Shown: positions 43,265 through 53,104 of the stretch, one piece after another
Layout: every line of letters begins with the position of its first letter
Position numbering within the stretch: the first letter of the stretch is position 1
Assembly (NCBI RefSeq): GCF_026719745.1
Contig: NZ_JAPPRQ010000027.1
Location: forward strand, 62,001 to 126,000
DNA: 64,000 bases
Source: Clostridium sp. ZS2-4
GTDB lineage: Bacteria > Bacillota > Clostridia > Clostridiales > Clostridiaceae
Direction: 5' to 3'
Translations under genes and position numbers: made by a program
Notes under the pieces: model-generated
Told to the model about the DNA's origin: nothing
Database searches by the model: none
What the model saw: only the letters and a program-made list of their open reading frames with translations

Positions 43265-43465
43265 TTAATGCTTTATATTAACCACATCTTCTGTGTTTAC
43301 TAATTCTTTAACGTATACTCCCTTTACTTCTCGCGTATCTAAAGTTCTAATTTGTGCTGTTTCAGTATCATTATCTACTCTTTCAATCCATACTGGATGC
43401 CCATCGTACATTATCTTAACATTTTCCCTGTTAGTTATGATTTCATGAAGTCTTTTCATATCCAT
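43265..43465 (-). CDS. sspH: Small acid-soluble spore protein, H type
   Basis: 66 residues. Matches the SspH family: MDMKRLHEII, a short acidic segment, the diagnostic YDGHPVWIERVD (family Y.G.PVWIE.V), then A.I..LD and a VKGVYVKELV end. H-type SASPs are packed in the spore core; unlike alpha/beta SASPs their DNA-binding role is not clear. Start ATG behind GAGGAGG. It indicates a spore-former and would be expected to be under a forespore sigma factor, but I could not assign a promoter. Confidence 0.9.
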   Translation of the reverse strand: MDMKRLHEIITNRENVKIMYDGHPVWIERVDNDTETAQIRTLDTREVKGVYVKELVNTEDVVNIKH

Positions 43466-43620
43466 ATTATTACCTCCTCATATCTAGACTATATAAAAAG
43501 TTTCTCTAAAAATGTACTGAATTATGTATAAATTTTTTTTATTTTTTCATATAAGGTGTATTAAAAGTTAAAAGCTGTCAATAATTTAGATGTAAACTTA
43601 TTAAGAGAGGAGTTTTAAAC

Positions 43621-44268
43621 ATGAATTCAAAATTCAAAAAATCATTAATAATTATTTCTTCAGGCATTGTTTTATTTTTAGGAGTATTTTTTATGACTAG
43701 AAGCATAAGTAATTTAATAGATACACCTGATAAGGACAATGTAATTACTATGGATGAAAACTCTGGGAAACCTGCTACGAATAGTACTTCTAAAGAAAAA
43801 AGTAATACTGCTAATATTAAACAGGATACACAAGCTAGCAAAACTAAAGATAAATCTACTAAAACTTATGAAAAACAATCAGAATATGTAGTACAATCAG
43901 GAGATACATTATCAAGCATAGTTGAAAATTTAATGCCTTGGTGTGGCGAAAATGATGCCATTAAAACAATCATAGAAATGAACAATATTAGAAACTCAGA
44001 AATTCTACCTGTAGGTGTTCATTTACTTATACCTGAAAATCCTATAGATACTACTGGTTGTGTGGAGCATACAATACTTAAGGGTGAAACATTATATCAA
44101 ATAGCAACAAAATATCTTCCTTCAATAGACTCAAATAAAGCTGTTGATGTTATCATGAAAAGAAATAATATATCAGACCCTAAATCAATTACCGAAAACA
44201 GAGTTATATTTATCCCTCAAGATAATGTTAAAACAACAAATGCTGAAGCAACTTCAACTGAAGACTAA
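43621..44268 (+). CDS. Membrane-anchored protein with two LysM domains
   Basis: 215 residues. A single N-terminal helix (about 8-30) anchors it, followed by a polar Ser/Thr/Lys-rich linker and two LysM modules: about 88-140 (EYVVQSGDTLSSIV ... LPVGVHLLIP) and about 146-202 (EHTILKGETLYQIA ... ENRVIFIP). LysM binds N-acetylglucosamine in peptidoglycan, so the protein should bridge membrane and wall. No enzymatic domain. Both modules have unusually long insertions compared with the typical 45 residues. ATG behind AGAGGAG. A strong terminator follows. Confidence 0.85.
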   Translation: MNSKFKKSLIIISSGIVLFLGVFFMTRSISNLIDTPDKDNVITMDENSGKPATNSTSKEKSNTANIKQDTQASKTKDKSTKTYEKQSEYVVQSGDTLSSIVENLMPWCGENDAIKTIIEMNNIRNSEILPVGVHLLIPENPIDTTGCVEHTILKGETLYQIATKYLPSIDSNKAVDVIMKRNNISDPKSITENRVIFIPQDNVKTTNAEATSTED

Positions 44269-44274
44269 CTTTAC

Positions 44275-44319
44275 TATATAGAAAGAGTGTATAAATCAGT
44301 TATACACTCTTTCTATATA
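44275..44319. terminator. Terminator between LysM gene and glgP (convergent)
   Basis: TATAGAAAGAGTGTATAA / TTATACACTCTTTCTATA, 18-bp perfect stem; works for both directions. Confidence 0.85.
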
Positions 44320-44331
44320 ATAGTAACTTCT

Positions 44332-46767
44332 CTACTTTATATTAACTTGCTTTGCATTCCATATTTCACTGGCATATTTCAAAATAGTATTATCACTTGA
44401 AAAAATTCCTGAATGAGCAATATTTGTTATACACATTTCCTCCCATTTAGTCTTGTTTCTATATAATTTATCTATTTTATCTTGTGCTTTAACATAAGAG
44501 TTAAAATCTTTAAAAATAAAATATTCATCATTACGTTCTATTAAGTGATTATATATATTTTTAAATTCAGCACTTGGAACTCCAAAATACCCATTCATTA
44601 TTTGATTTACCATTATATGAATTGTAGGATCTTTATCATATAATTCTCTTGAAGAATATCCACCATTTTTTTCATAATTCATAACTTCTTTTGCAAGCAT
44701 ACCAAAGGTTACAATATTTTCATCTCCTACAGCATCTCTTATTTCTATATTTGCACCATCTAATGTTGCAACAGTTACTGCTCCATTCATCATGAATTTC
44801 ATATTTCCAGTACCTGAAGCTTCTTTTGAAGCCGTTGATATTTGTTCACTAACATCTGCGCAAGGAATTATTTTTTCAGCTAACGACACTCTGTAGTTTT
44901 CAAGGAAAATAACTCTTATCTTATCATTTATTGTTTTATCGTTATTTATTTTATTTCCAACAGTATTTATCAATTTTATTATTTCCTTAGCCAAGTAATA
45001 ACTTGGAGAAGCCTTTGCCGCAAAAATAAAGGTTCTTGGCACAATATCCAAGTTAGGATTTTCTTTCAAGTTATTATACAAATACATAATATTAAATAAA
45101 TTAAGGATTTGTCTTTTATATGCATGAAGTCTTTTTGCCTGTACATCATAAATTGAATCTGGATTAATAACTATTCCATACTTATCTTTTACATGTTTTT
45201 CAAACCTAACTTTATTGTTTCTTTTAATCTTATATACCTCATCTTGAAAAGAAGAGTATTTTGAATATTTTAACAATTCTATAAGATTTGTAGGTTGCTC
45301 AATCCATTTATCACCTATGGTTTCAGTAATAAGTTTTGCAAGCTTTGGATTAGCTTGAAGAAGCCATCTCCTATGAGTTATTCCATTTGTCTTATTATTA
45401 AATTTTTCTGGATATAATTCATAAAAATCTGAAAGCTCTCTTCCTTTTAATATCTCCGTATGAAGCTTTGCAACTCCATTTATTGAATGTCCTCCCACAA
45501 TTGCAAGATTAGCCATTCTAATTTCTCCATTATTAATGATAGCCATATTATTTACTTTTCCCCAATTGTTAGGATACTTTGCAAATAACTTATCTGTAAA
45601 TCTTCTATTTATTTCCTCTATTATCATAAAAATTCTAGGTAATAAATTTTTTAATATGCTTATAGACCATTTTTCAAGTGCCTCTGCCATTATAGTATGA
45701 TTAGTATACGATATAGTTTTAGTTGTTATATTCCACGCTTCATCCCATTCCAATTCTTTTTCATCAATTAATATTCTCATAAGTTCTGCAACTGCAAGTG
45801 ATGGATGAGTATCATTAACGTGAATAGCTACATATTTATATAAATCATTTATAGGCTTTCTTGTCTTAATATAACTTCTTATTATACTTTGAATACCTGC
45901 GCTTACAAAAAAGTACTGCTGTTTCAATCTCAAAATTTTTCCTTCCAGCTGAGAATCATCTGGATATAAAACTTGAGAAATAGATTCTACAGAGGATTTA
46001 TATTCTACAGCTTTTGAATAATTACCGTGTTTAAAAAATGAAAAATCTAATTCTTTATCACTCTCTACTGTTTCAGCACTCCATAATCTTAAAGTATTTA
46101 CTGTTTTATTATTATATCCGATAACAGGAGTATCATAAGGAACAGCTAAAACCTGATCGTAATTCTCATGTTTAAAAAGCATTCTTCCATTTTCCATATA
46201 ATGAGTTACTCTTCCACCAAATTTAACTATTATGGATTTATCATCCTTCCTAGTCTCCCATATATTACCTTCTCTTAGCCAATTATCAGGAATTTCAACT
46301 TGATATCCATCAACAATTTTCTGCTCAAATAATCCATACTTATATCTTATTCCACATCCATGTCCTGGAATTCCTAAGGATGCCATAGAATCTAAAAAGC
46401 AAGCTGCTAATCTTCCAAGACCTCCATTTCCAAGTCCTGCATCCATCTCGGCTTCTTCTAATTCACTGAGACTTATGCCAAGATCTTTTAGTGCTTTTTC
46501 ACACTCTTGCTCTATTCCAAGATTCAATAAGTTACTTCTAAGAAGCTTTCCTATTAAAAATTCCATAGAAAAATAATAAACTTGCTTTCTACTATTTTCT
46601 CTGTACTGCTTATTTGTTTTTAACCAGTTCTCAGCACAATATTCTTTTATTAAGCTTCCAAAAGCCAAATATTTATGAAGTGTTGAAGCTCCCTCAATAT
46701 CCTCTGAAAACATGTGAATAAGTTTTCTCCTAAAATCTTTTTTTATAGTTTCGCTATTCAAACTCAT
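44332..46767 (-). CDS. glgP: Glycogen/maltodextrin phosphorylase
   Basis: About 811 residues, family GT35. It removes glucose from glycogen ends as glucose-1-phosphate, using PLP. The PLP-lysine site is EASGTGNMKFMMNGA and the substrate loop region GLGNGGLGRLAACFLDS is intact. Start is the ATG at 46767 (MSLNSETI), behind AGGAGTGAGGGG; an upstream in-frame ATG at 46797 would overlap glgA. It follows glgA closely, giving a synthesis-and-breakdown pair in one unit. Confidence 0.96.
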   Translation of the reverse strand: MSLNSETIKKDFRRKLIHMFSEDIEGASTLHKYLAFGSLIKEYCAENWLKTNKQYRENSRKQVYYFSMEFLIGKLLRSNLLNLGIEQECEKALKDLGISLSELEEAEMDAGLGNGGLGRLAACFLDSMASLGIPGHGCGIRYKYGLFEQKIVDGYQVEIPDNWLREGNIWETRKDDKSIIVKFGGRVTHYMENGRMLFKHENYDQVLAVPYDTPVIGYNNKTVNTLRLWSAETVESDKELDFSFFKHGNYSKAVEYKSSVESISQVLYPDDSQLEGKILRLKQQYFFVSAGIQSIIRSYIKTRKPINDLYKYVAIHVNDTHPSLAVAELMRILIDEKELEWDEAWNITTKTISYTNHTIMAEALEKWSISILKNLLPRIFMIIEEINRRFTDKLFAKYPNNWGKVNNMAIINNGEIRMANLAIVGGHSINGVAKLHTEILKGRELSDFYELYPEKFNNKTNGITHRRWLLQANPKLAKLITETIGDKWIEQPTNLIELLKYSKYSSFQDEVYKIKRNNKVRFEKHVKDKYGIVINPDSIYDVQAKRLHAYKRQILNLFNIMYLYNNLKENPNLDIVPRTFIFAAKASPSYYLAKEIIKLINTVGNKINNDKTINDKIRVIFLENYRVSLAEKIIPCADVSEQISTASKEASGTGNMKFMMNGAVTVATLDGANIEIRDAVGDENIVTFGMLAKEVMNYEKNGGYSSRELYDKDPTIHIMVNQIMNGYFGVPSAEFKNIYNHLIERNDEYFIFKDFNSYVKAQDKIDKLYRNKTKWEEMCITNIAHSGIFSSDNTILKYASEIWNAKQVNIK

Positions 46768-46787
46768 GCCCCTCACTCCTAAATTAA

Positions 46788-48224
46788 TTACTTCCACATT
46801 ATTCTGTTATACATATTGATATATTCATAGGCAGATTTTTGCCAACTATTGTCCTCTTGCATACCACGTCTAACTAATGTATTCCATATTGATTTATTCC
46901 AATAGAAACCTATAGCTCTTTTTATTGTATTAAGCATATCATGGGCATTGAAGCAGGCAAAAGAGAAGCCATTTCCTGAACCATTAAATTCATTATACGG
47001 ATTAACAGTATCATTAAGTCCACCAGTTTCCCTCACAATTGGAATACTTCCATATCTTAAAGCTATAAGCTGTCCTATACCGCAAGGTTCAAATCTCGAT
47101 GGCATCAAAAACATATCTGAGCCAGCATATATCTTTTGTGCAAGAGATGCATCAAAGTATATGTTAGATGACATTTTATGTGGATATTTCCATGCGAAAA
47201 ATTTAAACATATCTTCATACTTTTGTGTGCCTGTTCCTAAAACTACAAATTGTACATTTTCCCTAAGTATTTCTTCAATCACACATTGAACCAAATCTAG
47301 TCCTTTTTGTTCTTCAAGCCTTGTAACCATTGCTATCATTGGTATATCTCTATTTACAGGTAATCCCAGCATTTTCTGCAGTTCTTCCTTATTTCTGAAT
47401 TTATTTTCCAAATTATCTTCACCGTAATTAAAAAATAAATTAGGATCTATATGTGGGTTATTAATTTCTGTATCAAGCCCATTCAATATTCCATATAGTT
47501 CATTACTTCTACATTGCAATAACCCATGTAGTCCTTCCCCAAAATATTCTGTTTTTATCTCTTGTGCATACGTAGGACTAACTGTTGAAACAGCATCTGC
47601 AAATTTAATACCTCCTTTCATAAATGAAACTCCATCATATTGTTTTAGTTTATCTTCTGAGTAATATTCCATACTTAAATTCAATAATTGTGATAAAATT
47701 TCTTTTCCAAATACACCTTGATATTTTAAATTGTGTATTGTGAAAACAGTTCTTATATTATTATATTGCCATCTCCACCTAAAGTGTTCATTAAGTAATG
47801 GAATACACATAGCACTATGCCAGTCATTACAATGAAGTATGTCTGGTACAAAATCTTCCATATGACTAATAGCCTCTAATACAGCCTTTGAAAAAAATGC
47901 AAATCTTTCTCCATCATCATAGTCTCCATAAGCTGTACCTCTTTTAAAATAATACTCATTATCTATGAAGTAAAAAGGTATTCCATCTTCATCTGCCCTT
48001 AAAAGTCCACAGTACTGATTTCTCCATCCAACTGGAACAGTAAACTCACTAATTCTTTCCATTCTCTCAGTATATCTATTACTGATTTGCTGATACTTAG
48101 GTATTATAACTCTTACATCAATTCCTAGTTTTCTAAGAGCCTTTGGAAGTGCATAAGCTACATCTCCAAGACCTCCTGTTTTAATGAATGGATACGCTTC
48201 TGAAGCGACAAATAAAACTTTCAT
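46788..48224 (-). CDS. glgA: Glycogen synthase (ADP-glucose)
   Basis: About 478 residues, family GT5. N-terminal KVLFVASEAYPFIKTGGLGD carries the KTGGL ADP-glucose-binding motif; the C-terminal half has MPSRFEPCGIGQ and YGSIPIVRETGGL. It extends alpha-1,4-glucan. The ATG at 48224 is preferred: GGAGGAGG abuts the ATG at 48230, leaving no spacing there. glgB, glgC and glgD are not in the window. First gene of glgA-glgP. Confidence 0.96.
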   Translation of the reverse strand: MKVLFVASEAYPFIKTGGLGDVAYALPKALRKLGIDVRVIIPKYQQISNRYTERMERISEFTVPVGWRNQYCGLLRADEDGIPFYFIDNEYYFKRGTAYGDYDDGERFAFFSKAVLEAISHMEDFVPDILHCNDWHSAMCIPLLNEHFRWRWQYNNIRTVFTIHNLKYQGVFGKEILSQLLNLSMEYYSEDKLKQYDGVSFMKGGIKFADAVSTVSPTYAQEIKTEYFGEGLHGLLQCRSNELYGILNGLDTEINNPHIDPNLFFNYGEDNLENKFRNKEELQKMLGLPVNRDIPMIAMVTRLEEQKGLDLVQCVIEEILRENVQFVVLGTGTQKYEDMFKFFAWKYPHKMSSNIYFDASLAQKIYAGSDMFLMPSRFEPCGIGQLIALRYGSIPIVRETGGLNDTVNPYNEFNGSGNGFSFACFNAHDMLNTIKRAIGFYWNKSIWNTLVRRGMQEDNSWQKSAYEYINMYNRIMWK

Positions 48225-48351
48225 TAACATCCTCCTCCACTTATAATATATTATGTTATAATTTGAATTTTATTAATTATATTACATTTTTTACCTTTAA
48301 TCATTATATCATATTATTTTTATAATTAATAAGAAATTTAAGTAAAAAATT

Positions 48352-48388
48352 AAATGGATATAGACTTAAAGTTAATCTATATCCATTT
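48352..48388 (-). terminator. Terminator after the broken sugar-kinase gene
   Basis: AAATGGATATAGA / TCTATATCCATTT, 13-bp perfect stem. Confidence 0.75.
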
Positions 48389-48392
48389 ACAT

Positions 48393-49289
48393 TTATTTGT
48401 AAAATTGATTTATATAGTTTTTCACATCACTTCTTGTTCCTCTAAATGGACCTGGTTTCTCCATCTTTAAGGATACTAATGCTGCTGCATAAATCACAGC
48501 TTCTTTTATATCTTTCTTAAGTCGTTCTGTAATATAAGCACTAAAACAAGTATCCCCTCTTCCAGTTCTTCCCGATAAATTTCTAGGTTTTAAAGGCGCA
48601 GTATAAAATTCTTTACCATTATATATAAGAACATCTGTATTATAAGTAATCATTATTTCTTTAGCTCCCCATCCATACAGAATTTTTGCAGCTTCCTTTC
48701 TATCTGCATATCCAGTCATAATTTCAGCTTCTGCAGCATCAGTTTTTTAAAAATCAATATATGGCAAATAATCTCTTTTATTCTTCCAATCTTTAAAAAT
48801 CATTTCTCCATTTGCAGCATGTCTTAAAAATCCTTGAACGTCTACTGCCACTTTCCCTTTCCTTGAAAGATATTTTATCATTTCTTCTTCATAATCTCCC
48901 ACTATTAAACCTGCCAAATGATAAATTTTAGAATTTACCTCAGGCAATTCATTTATTTTAAATTGATCTGCAATACTAAGTGCGGTACAAATTCTTCTTT
49001 CTTTGTCATCTGATAAATATTCATTTCTAATTGAAGTATTTCTTTCTGTATAATCATAGTAAATATCCTCTTTAGGTATATTAAAAATATTTATTATTTC
49101 TACATCATTTTTTAGAACTTTTGTAAAGATTCCTGTTTTAACTTCTCCTGCTGCTGCCGAATAAGATGATGCAAGAACTGCACCTCCATATGTTTTACAC
49201 ATTTCACCTTTATAAATAATTTCATCTAATGAAATGTGTCCAATTATAAAAGTATCATAATTTTTCATATTCAAATTAATTTCCTCCAT
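48393..49289 (-). pseudogene. PfkB-family sugar kinase interrupted by one stop codon
   Basis: A full-length ribokinase-like frame (298 codons) broken only by TAA at 48747-48749. The upstream piece ends DYLPYIDF and the downstream frame continues, in the same phase, KTDAAEAEIMTGYADRKEA; family members have a Leu at the lost position (DFLKTD..E). TTA to TAA is a single transversion, in a T5A6 run. The second half still encodes the catalytic GRTGRGDTCFSAYI (GxGD base) and PGPF. Translation from the ATG at 48719 would give only a fragment. GGAGG overlaps the first codons, so the real start is probably the TTG at 49274 or the ATG at 49268. It lies behind the sugar importer but after a terminator. 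Confidence 0.85.
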
Positions 49290-49388
49290 ATTTTAGAATA
49301 TTACTAACTATATGCTTGTACACTTTTAAAAATTCCTTGAATGCTTAGAATAGAAACTTAAATATGAACATATGCCAAAAAACAAAAA

Positions 49389-49416
49389 TGAACAGAGAAA
49401 ATTGATTCTCTGTCCA
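49389..49416 (-). terminator. Terminator after the importer operon
   Basis: ACAGAGAA / TTCTCTGT stem extended by ATG/CAT, with T-rich sequence after it on the minus strand. Confidence 0.7.
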
Positions 49417-49420
49417 TTTT

Positions 49421-50428
49421 TTATGCTTTAACTTTTACTTTCTTCTCAGCACGTCTTCTTAAAACGTCTACATAAACAGCACCAATAATAACAAGACCTA
49501 TTGCAACTGTTTGTAAGTCAGCAGATACACCTAAAAGGTTCAAACCATTTCTTAAAACTGAAATTATCATGGCACCAATTAAAGTTCCCCAAATTGTACC
49601 TGCACCACCCATGAATGATGCTCCACCTATAATACAAGCAGCGATAGCATCCAAGTCAAAATCAAGACCTGCAAGTGGAAATGCTGCATTAACTCTACCT
49701 ACTAATACCAAACCAGCAAGACCTGCCATTGTACCACATAATGTATAAACTATAACTAATGTTTTATTAACATTTACACCTGATAATCTTGCAGCTTCTG
49801 AGTTACTTCCTACTGCATATATATGTCTGCCTTGAGCAGTTCTATTTAAAAATATATGATAGCCAATAAATACCATTATTACTAATATGAAACTTACAGG
49901 TACAGGACCTAAAAATTCAGATCCTAAAAATTGAACTGCTTTAGGAAATCCTGATATAGGGGATGCTGCTGTAACCATAAGCGCAAGTCCTCTAGCTACA
50001 TTTTTCATACCTAAAGTTGATATAAATGGATGTGGAAGATGTAATTTTGTAAGTAACAATCCATTAATTAATCCTAAGAAAGCTCCACAACCTATACATA
50101 AAATCATAGCCAAGAATGGATTAACTCCTGCTCTCAAAGCTACACCCATAACACATGTTGACAATGCTAACATAGAACCAACAGAAAGATCGATTCCTGC
50201 TGTTAATATTGCAAGAAGCATACCGGAAGCGATTAAACTGTTAATAGCTGATTGTCTAGCAACATTCATAATATTTTTAAAGGTACAGAATTGAGGTGAT
50301 GCGATTGTCAAAATTACACAAAGCAGTATCAATCCTAATAAAGGTCCAAATTTACTAATTATATCTCTTAATGATTTTTCATTTTTTTCCACTGTAAATC
50401 TTTCATTTTTCATTTCAGTATTTTGCAT
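49421..50428 (-). CDS. Ribose-type ABC transporter permease (RbsC-like)
   Basis: 335 residues, about 8-10 membrane helices, the single permease type of the CUT2 sugar importers. Features: GMLLAILTAGIDLSVGSMLA near the first third (conserved in RbsC/XylH) and IIGGASFMGGAGTIWGTLIG near the C terminus. It pairs as a dimer with the ATPase encoded upstream. Start ATG behind GGAGGGAAG. The sugar cannot be told from sequence alone; ribose or a related pentose or polyol is a fair guess. Confidence 0.9.
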   Translation of the reverse strand: MQNTEMKNERFTVEKNEKSLRDIISKFGPLLGLILLCVILTIASPQFCTFKNIMNVARQSAINSLIASGMLLAILTAGIDLSVGSMLALSTCVMGVALRAGVNPFLAMILCIGCGAFLGLINGLLLTKLHLPHPFISTLGMKNVARGLALMVTAASPISGFPKAVQFLGSEFLGPVPVSFILVIMVFIGYHIFLNRTAQGRHIYAVGSNSEAARLSGVNVNKTLVIVYTLCGTMAGLAGLVLVGRVNAAFPLAGLDFDLDAIAACIIGGASFMGGAGTIWGTLIGAMIISVLRNGLNLLGVSADLQTVAIGLVIIGAVYVDVLRRRAEKKVKVKA

Positions 50429-50441
50429 ATAACTTCCCTCC

Positions 50442-51938
50442 TTAATTACTTGCTGTAGCAGCCTTCATAATATTTTCCTGACTTAAATCGTCTCTTGGTA
50501 TTTCACCGGTTAGCTTTCCTTCACTCATCACTATTACTCTGTCACTCATTCCGATTACTTCTGGCAGTTCTGATGAAATCATAATTACTGCAACTCCTTG
50601 TGAAACCAGCTTATTCATAATATTATAAACTTCTACCTTAGCACCTACATCTATACCTCTGGTAGGTTCATCGAATATAAATATATCTGCATCTGTATTA
50701 AGCCATTTTCCTATAACTACTTTCTGCTGATTTCCTCCACTTAACTGACCAGCTAAAAATGAAGGATTCGGCGGACTAATTTTTAACTTTCTAATATTCT
50801 CCTCTGCTGATTTTTTTATTTCTTTTAAATTTAATAATCCATTCTTTCTAAATTTAGCATAACAACTTATTGACATATTAAAATCTATAGTGTTCTCAAG
50901 TATCAAGCCTTGACTCTTTCTATCCTCCGTTAAAAATGCTATACCATTATTCATAGCATCTGTCGGTGATTTTATTTTGGCTTTCTTACCTTTTATATAA
51001 ACCTTACCATCATCTATTGGGTCAGCACCAAAAATTGCTCTAACAACCTCTGTACGACCTGCTCCAACAAGTCCTGCCATACCTAATATTTCTCCTCTTC
51101 TAAGGTTAAAACTAATATTTTCAAAAACACCTTCTCTTTTTAAATTTTCAACTCTTAATACTTCTTCTCCAATTTCAGTTTTTATTTTAGGAAATTGCTG
51201 CTCTAAACTCCTACCTACCATCAACCTAATTAATTCATCTTCTGTTAATTCTTCAATATTTAAAGTTTTTATTTTCTTTCCATCTCTCATTACAGTAACC
51301 CTGTCACAAATTTCAAAAATCTCTGGCAGTCTATGCGATATGAAAACAACAGCTATTCCTTTTTCTTTTAATCCTCTTATAGTTTTCATAAGTTCCCTTA
51401 CTTCTCTTTCACTTAAGCTTGAAGTAGGCTCATCCATAATTAATAACTTAGTATCTATACAAAGAGATTTAGCTATTTCAACCATCTGCTGATGTCCCAT
51501 TCCAAGCTCAGCAATATTCATTTTAGGATCTATATTTTGTCCAAGTTCTTTAAGCAACATTCTGGCTTTTTCAGTCATTGTCTTTATATCAAGCATTCCT
51601 TTTTTATTGTTAGTTTTTATTTCTCTACCCATAAATATATTGTCAACAACTTTTAAGTCCGGCATTATATTAAGTTCTTGATAAATAGCATTTATACCTA
51701 ACTCCATAGCATACTTTGGACTTTGGATAACTGTTTCCTTTCCTTCTACAAATATTTTTCCAGCATCATTTTTATATGCACCAGTTAATATTTTTATTAA
51801 AGTAGATTTTCCAGCTCCATTTTCACCGATTAAGCCATGAATCTCTCCTGGTTGTATTTCTAAATCTATAGAATCAAGTGCCTTAACTCCTGGAAATACC
51901 TTAGAAACACCCTTTAACTCAATAAGTGGTTGTTTCAT
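50442..51938 (-). CDS. Ribose-type ABC transporter ATPase (RbsA-like, two domains)
   Basis: 498 residues with two fused nucleotide-binding domains. First domain: Walker A GENGAGKST, Q-loop, LGMGHQQMVEIAKSL and Walker B LLIMDEPTSSL. Second domain: the usual degenerate Walker A (GLVGAGRTE), signature LSGGNQQKV and Walker B IFIFDEPTRGI. This asymmetry is normal for RbsA/MglA. It powers sugar import through the permease encoded next. Start ATG behind GGAGGTGG. Second gene of the importer operon. Confidence 0.93.
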   Translation of the reverse strand: MKQPLIELKGVSKVFPGVKALDSIDLEIQPGEIHGLIGENGAGKSTLIKILTGAYKNDAGKIFVEGKETVIQSPKYAMELGINAIYQELNIMPDLKVVDNIFMGREIKTNNKKGMLDIKTMTEKARMLLKELGQNIDPKMNIAELGMGHQQMVEIAKSLCIDTKLLIMDEPTSSLSEREVRELMKTIRGLKEKGIAVVFISHRLPEIFEICDRVTVMRDGKKIKTLNIEELTEDELIRLMVGRSLEQQFPKIKTEIGEEVLRVENLKREGVFENISFNLRRGEILGMAGLVGAGRTEVVRAIFGADPIDDGKVYIKGKKAKIKSPTDAMNNGIAFLTEDRKSQGLILENTIDFNMSISCYAKFRKNGLLNLKEIKKSAEENIRKLKISPPNPSFLAGQLSGGNQQKVVIGKWLNTDADIFIFDEPTRGIDVGAKVEVYNIMNKLVSQGVAVIMISSELPEVIGMSDRVIVMSEGKLTGEIPRDDLSQENIMKAATASN

Positions 51939-52000
51939 TTAAACCACCTCCGTTTTCTTCCTTTATAATAGTAATCATAATATTTACTTTATTTAATAAA

Positions 52001-52088
52001 TCACTTTACAAGTTTTTTATTTATATATAAGTTGCAAAAATACTATTCTTGGTAATTGCAATATATATCCTAATTACTTGTAAAGTGA
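52001..52088 (-). other. Long intercistronic hairpin between binding-protein and ATPase genes
   Basis: TCACTTTACAAG (52001-52012) pairs perfectly with CTTGTAAAGTGA (52077-52088), with an inner AGTTGCA/TAATTGCA-type match. It follows the binding-protein stop and lacks a strong T-run. Such stems usually protect the upstream mRNA and reduce read-through, giving more binding protein than ATPase. Confidence 0.6.
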
Positions 52089-52111
52089 CTTATATTCCCA
52101 CTTTCTCTATT

Positions 52112-53104
52112 CTACTTACCTAATATCTTATTTAAATCTTCTTGAGCTTTCTTAACATTTGCCTTATCTATCAAGCTTGTTCCAGTATCTATTCTAGCAT
52201 CAATTTTCTCTCCTTTAGCAACTTTAACAGCCGCTTCTACACCTGATTTACCCATGTTATATGCATTTTGTGCAACTGTTGCAGTAAGTTCTCCTGCTTT
52301 AATAGATTTTAATGCATCTGGAGAACCATCAAATCCAACAACTAGAACGTCTTTTTTGTTTGCTTGTTTAAGAGCTCTAACTGCTCCTAAAGCCATCTCG
52401 TCATTTGAACAGAATACAGCTTTTACATTAGAATGTATTTGAAGAAGATTTTCCATTACTGTCATAGCTTTATTTCTATCACTATCTGCAGGCTGAATTT
52501 CTATAAGCTTTAATCCTGCTGCTTCTATTTCTTCTTTTGCTCCATTTACACGTTCATCATGTGTAACATCCCCAAGCGCCCCTCTTATAAAAACAATTTC
52601 AGAACCTTTTTCAATTTTTTCTCCTATATATTTACCTGCCATTTTTCCACCAGCAACATTACCTGTTCCTATAAATGACTTTTTCTTATCCCATTGAGCA
52701 TCAGTATCTATTAAAAGTACAGGTATTTTCTCTTCATCAGCTTTATCAAATGAAGTTATTGCTGCACTTGGTTGAGATGGTGATATAACTAGCGCAGATA
52801 CATTTTTTGTTATTTGATCTTCCATCATAGAAGTTTGTCCCATAATATCAGTTTCAGCATTAGGCCCTATTACTTCTATTTTTACACCTAATTTCTTAGC
52901 TTCATCTAGAGCACCTGCTTGAACTAATTTCCAATAATCACTATTAAGTGTTTTTAAAACAACTCCTATAGTAACTTCTTCTGATTTTTTTTCAGCACCT
53001 GCATCTTTACCAGCAGTTGCAGTACTTTTATTTCCACACGCTACAAATGATGAAGCTAACATAGTAGAAATGATAACTGTTCCTAATATTTTTTTAATTT
53101 TCAT
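52112..53104 (-). CDS. Sugar-binding lipoprotein of the importer (RbsB-like)
   Basis: 330 residues. Lipoprotein signal with lipobox SFVAC (Cys about 22), then a periplasmic-binding type I fold (Peripla_BP_4): TIGVVLKTLNSDYWK, ALVISPSQPSAAI, IPVLLIDTDAQWD, AVFCSNDEMALGAVRAL and VVGFDGSPDALKSI. It hands sugar to the permease outside the membrane. Start ATG behind GAGGGGGA. First gene of the operon, divergent from the AraC-type regulator. Confidence 0.92.
   Translation of the reverse strand: MKIKKILGTVIISTMLASSFVACGNKSTATAGKDAGAEKKSEEVTIGVVLKTLNSDYWKLVQAGALDEAKKLGVKIEVIGPNAETDIMGQTSMMEDQITKNVSALVISPSQPSAAITSFDKADEEKIPVLLIDTDAQWDKKKSFIGTGNVAGGKMAGKYIGEKIEKGSEIVFIRGALGDVTHDERVNGAKEEIEAAGLKLIEIQPADSDRNKAMTVMENLLQIHSNVKAVFCSNDEMALGAVRALKQANKKDVLVVGFDGSPDALKSIKAGELTATVAQNAYNMGKSGVEAAVKVAKGEKIDARIDTGTSLIDKANVKKAQEDLNKILGK

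Noticed and set aside
48393-48719. Separate 108-residue kinase-like gene
   Set aside because: It is the in-phase continuation of the upstream frame after a single TAA; there is no ribosome site before its ATG and no N-terminal sugar-binding part.
48747-48749. Programmed recoding at the TAA of the sugar kinase
   Set aside because: TAA is not the selenocysteine (TGA) or pyrrolysine (TAG) codon, and no downstream stem typical of read-through was seen.
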